This document shows, one piece after another, positions 60,530-64,000 of a stretch of DNA of 64,000 nucleotides. Every line of letters starts with the position of its first letter. Position 1 is the stretch's first letter. Origin of the DNA: Monilinia fructicola (lineage: Eukaryota; Ascomycota; Leotiomycetes; Helotiales; Sclerotiniaceae); the NCBI GenBank assembly GCA_008692225.1, contig VICG01000015.1, forward strand, positions 1,903,501 to 1,967,500. Reading direction: 5' to 3'. A program made the position numbers and the translations under genes. Below the pieces are notes generated by a model. It was not told the DNA's origin, made no database searches, and saw nothing but the letters and a program-made list of their open reading frames with translations.

Positions 60530-61385
60530 ATCACTTTAAATATTACGGTATTCTATATTATGATTTTATTAAATTATAGGTATTTATACCTTATAAATAT
60601 AGGCTTATACATTTTTATAATAAATACAATATTACATTATCACGTATAAATATCATAGTATTTTATACTATAATTTTATTGAATTATAAACATTTAAACC
60701 CTATAAATATAGGCTTATACACCTTATAATAAATACAATGTTATATTATTATACATAAATATCATAGTATTTTATACTATAATTCTATTAAATTATAGGT
60801 ATTTAAATCTTATAAATATAGGTTTACACACCCTATAATAAATGCAACGTTACATTGTCACATATAAATATCACAATATTTTATACTATAATTCCACTGA
60901 ATTATAGGTATCTAAACCCTATAAATACAAGCTTACACACTCTATAATAAATGCAATATTACATTATTACATATAAATATCATAGTATTTTATACTATAA
61001 TTCTATTGAATTATAAGCATCTAAACCCTATAAATATAAATTTATACATTTTATAATAATACAATATTATACTGTTACGTATAAATGTTACAGTATTTTA
61101 TATTATAATTCTACTAAATTATAGGTATTTAAACTCTATAAATATAAGCTTATATATTCTATAATAAATGCAACGTTATATTATCACGTATAAATATTAC
61201 AGTATTTTATATTATAATTTCACTGAATTATAAGCATTTAAACTTTTATAATATAGGTTTATACACCCTATATAAATGCAATGTTATATTATTATATATA
61301 AATGTTATAGTATTTTATATTATAATTCCATTAATGGAATTATAAGCATCTACACCTTATAATTATAGGCTTATATACCCTATAA
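60530..61385. repeat. 109-bp tandem minisatellite, 7-8 copies
   Basis: The landmark ATCATAGTATTTTATACTAT recurs at 60652, 60761, 60870 and 60979, an exact 109-base period, and continues with drift to about 61385. Each unit includes TTAAACCCTATAAATATAGG-like sequence. Confidence 0.93.
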
Positions 61386-61499
61386 GATTTGTTACGTTTT
61401 TATATTATAGCTAATTATATTATAATATTATTAATATAGTCCTTATATATTCTAATTATAATAAATATATATAATATCTTTATTAATGATATATTAATT

Positions 61500-61690
61500 T
61501 AAAGATCACCAGGCATTATAAGGTTACCGGGTATTATAAGATTATCGGGCATTACATAATCATTAGGCATTATAAGATTACTGGGCATTATAAGATTATT
61601 AGGCATTATAAGATCATTAGGCATTATAAGATCATTAGATATTATAAGATTACTAAGCATTATAAGATTACTAAACATTACAAGTTTATC
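61500..61690. repeat. 18-bp tandem array
   Basis: About ten units of CATTATAAGATTACTGGG with transition-type differences (ACTGGG, ATTAGG, ACTAAG), giving a small series of RIP-like states of one unit. Confidence 0.9.
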
Positions 61691-62474
61691 GAATGTTAAT
61701 ATATTATCAATAGTGATTTTACATGTAAAATAATTTATCGGAAAATATTAATTTATATAAAATTTATTATATACTAAAAGCTTTATAATAAAGATTTTAT
61801 AAATATATAAATAAAGTAAATTAAAAACTATATCAATAAGTAATACTATATTATAGGCTTTTTAATAAACTATTAGTACTTATACAATATTATTCTTAAT
61901 ATTATATTATATAAAAATAAATAATTCTATTAAAATATAATAAATATTTTATACTCTATATATTATTAAGAATTAAATAATTTTAAAACTAATAATATAG
62001 AATATTAATATATTAGAATACTAATCTTAAATATTAAAATTTATATATATAAAAAATATATATATAAAAACATTTAGGCTTAAAACAAAGTATTTTTAAG
62101 TATTTAAAATTTTAAATATACTAATTTAAAAGTTTTATATTATTATTTATATATAAATAAGCATATATTTTAATAAATTAAGTATTAATATAATATATTA
62201 AGTTTAATTTTAATAAAATATACTTTATAAAAGTATTATTATAAAATATAGAATTATTAAAAACATTATTAAAAGCATAGTATTATTAAAAGTATTATTA
62301 AAGATATAGCATTATAAAAAGCATTATTAAAGGTATATCACTCAAAGGGGATTATATACTAAAATATAGTAGTAACGCTTAAATATTATATTGTTTTTAA
62401 TATTATTATTTTATAATCTAAATAAGTTATTTATATAATAAAGTTATAATTTTACTAATTTATAAGTATACTAT

Positions 62475-62635
62475 ATATTCGGCTACCGGTGAATATGTTT
62501 ATTATTTAAACTATTAGTAAATATGCTTATTATTCAAACTATTAATAAATATACTTATTATTTAAACTATTGGTGAATATACTTATTATTCAAACTACTA
62601 ATAAATATACTTATTATTTAAATTACCGGTGATTA
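62475..62635. repeat. 28-bp tandem array
   Basis: Five to six units of AAACTATTGGTGAATATACT plus TATTATTC, with G-to-A differences among copies. Confidence 0.9.
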
Positions 62636-62960
62636 ACTTTACACGTTTTAAATAAAACATTAAATTATATTATACACTTTATATTATATTATTATTTGTT
62701 ATAATTATAAATATATTATATAGAAATATTAATTTTATTAATAAGGAATTAAAACGAAAAAACAAATTATAATATATAATAAAATAAGAATTACTATTAT
62801 TTATAACTTTTATAAAAATTAATAAAATTACCTTCTATAAAAATAATTATTATAAAAATTGAAAAAAAAAAATGCTTTTCTGATTAAAATAATTGCTTAT
62901 AAAAATTAAAAAAAAAATACTTTTCGATTAAGATAATTGCTATTAATAATTATTCTATGA

Positions 62961-63050
62961 ATTTTTTCGCGGGCCATTATCAAATTAATGGCTTATTTTG
63001 ACAGGGGGGGTGATGGCCCATTTTGATAGAAAAAATAATAATTTGCGAAA
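62961..63050. repeat. GC-rich hairpin element, decayed second copy
   Basis: Starts with the same TATTCTATGAATTTTTTCGC flank and GGGCC as the copy at 51698 and contains GACAGGGGGG and ATGGCCCATTTTGA. The right arm is changed to TTTGCGAAAAAT with C-to-T type losses, so the stem is no longer perfect; the loop appears duplicated. Flanking sequence to the right also aligns with copy one after transitions. Confidence 0.65.
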
Positions 63051-63569
63051 AATAATTAAATTAGCTATTATTATAATTCGCTTAAATATTGAATATAATT
63101 TAAAGATTTAAAATCGTATATATTATAAAGATTTAATTTAAATTATTTTATATATGAAAATTTATTTTAAATTATCTTAAAAATTGAAAGGATTTGTATA
63201 CAATTTTAATATATTAGTATTTTGATAGGTATATAAGGGTAAAACTATTTTGATAAGGGAGTAATAGTTTAATAAAATATCTCATTCTTATTTGAAATTT
63301 ATTTTTACTTATTATTAGCTTTAAATCTTTTATATAAATTAAAAATTTAAAAATACTATATAATAAAATTTATTTAAATAATTATATATATATAAATTTA
63401 TATTAAATTAAATCTATTTTGAAAATTAAAGAATCTGTATTAATTTGAAATTATTAATATATAAAAAAGTGAATTAGATTAGAAGTAATATAGAGTAGTA
63501 ATATATTTCGAAAAATAAAATATTTTAAATATTATTTTTAATATATTTATATTAATTTAATTTTATATT

Positions 63570-64000
63570 TTCAAAATCCAAAAAAAGCTTAATATCAAAT
63601 TAAAATGAATTAAAGGAGTTTATAATATTTTTTAAAATCTTCAAAATTCGAATTATTTATTATAAAGGTATAATATATATTTTAAAATAAATGAAGCTAA
63701 TTTTATTTAAATATAATAAATTATTATAGGGTATATTTATACTAATTTTATTAGCTTCAATTCCATTAAGGTATAAATGGAAACTTTTAAAGGGTAATAC
63801 TCTAATAAAAGATAAGGGATATTTTAATTATATTATTAATCTAATTAATAATACAATTTATAATCCTTTATATATATATTAGCCTTTGAATTTATTGAAT
63901 TTAATACCCTTTTAATAAAGGAACGAAAAAAGCCTTTATTTTATATTAATATATATAAGTTCGACTATAAATAACAAAATAAAAAATATTTAATCCTTAG
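63570..64000. repeat. Dispersed repeat R1, copy C (runs to window end)
   Basis: Aligns with copies A and B, sharing TTCGAATTATTTATTATAAA with A and the right-hand extension with B. The end of the repeat is outside the window. Confidence 0.7.

Noticed and set aside
60530..61690. CRISPR-like array
   Set aside because: Units are adjacent tandem copies without unique spacers, in a eukaryotic genome.

Overview
The window is nuclear DNA of a filamentous ascomycete. Genes have short GT-AG introns (mostly 49-90 nt), several with a CTAAC-type branch site, and the products are typical fungal families: Zn2Cys6 and bZIP regulators, a Dal5-type permease, a CFEM wall protein and a prenylcysteine oxidase. 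The mosaic of gene-rich DNA and very AT-rich DNA with C-to-T type decay suggests a Leotiomycete (Helotiales, Sclerotiniaceae-like); that placement is inference.

Layout. 1-4.2 kb: low-complexity DNA with unassigned fragments. 4.25-5.47 kb: a tail-anchored membrane protein gene. 5.5-10.3 kb: no supportable gene. 10.3-29.2 kb: main gene block with an anion:cation symporter (MFS), a type I membrane glycoprotein, an epoxide-hydrolase-like alpha/beta hydrolase, a Zn2Cys6 regulator divergent from a cyclase-family enzyme, a bZIP factor, a lysophospholipid acyltransferase and a small membrane protein. 30.7-33.3 kb: a secreted protein with two CFEM domains. 34.7-36.2 kb: a decayed RBR ubiquitin ligase. 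37.2-46.7 kb: two unrecognised genes, a prenylcysteine oxidase, a small PY-motif membrane protein and a short-chain dehydrogenase. 46.7-49.25 kb: intergenic. 49.25-64 kb: extremely AT-rich repeat DNA.

The AT-rich part holds a heavily mutated RecQ helicase resembling fungal telomere-linked helicases, arrays of 7, 18, 28, 45 and 109 bp units, a dispersed repeat family and two types of GC-containing hairpin element. It looks like a RIP-mutated, possibly subtelomeric, compartment.

Two patterns cut across genes. Seven or more otherwise well-conserved genes are broken by net +1 (or +2) shifts, most placeable at short homopolymers or AT dinucleotide runs and never a demonstrable single-base loss; unpolished long-read insertion errors are the simplest explanation. 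The 10-bp palindrome TACTCGAGTA occurs six times in intergenic DNA. The permease, hydrolase, regulator and cyclase between 10 and 24 kb may form a catabolic set controlled by the Zn2Cys6 protein, but this is inferred from position only. All gene models were read by eye from splice signals and domain continuity.
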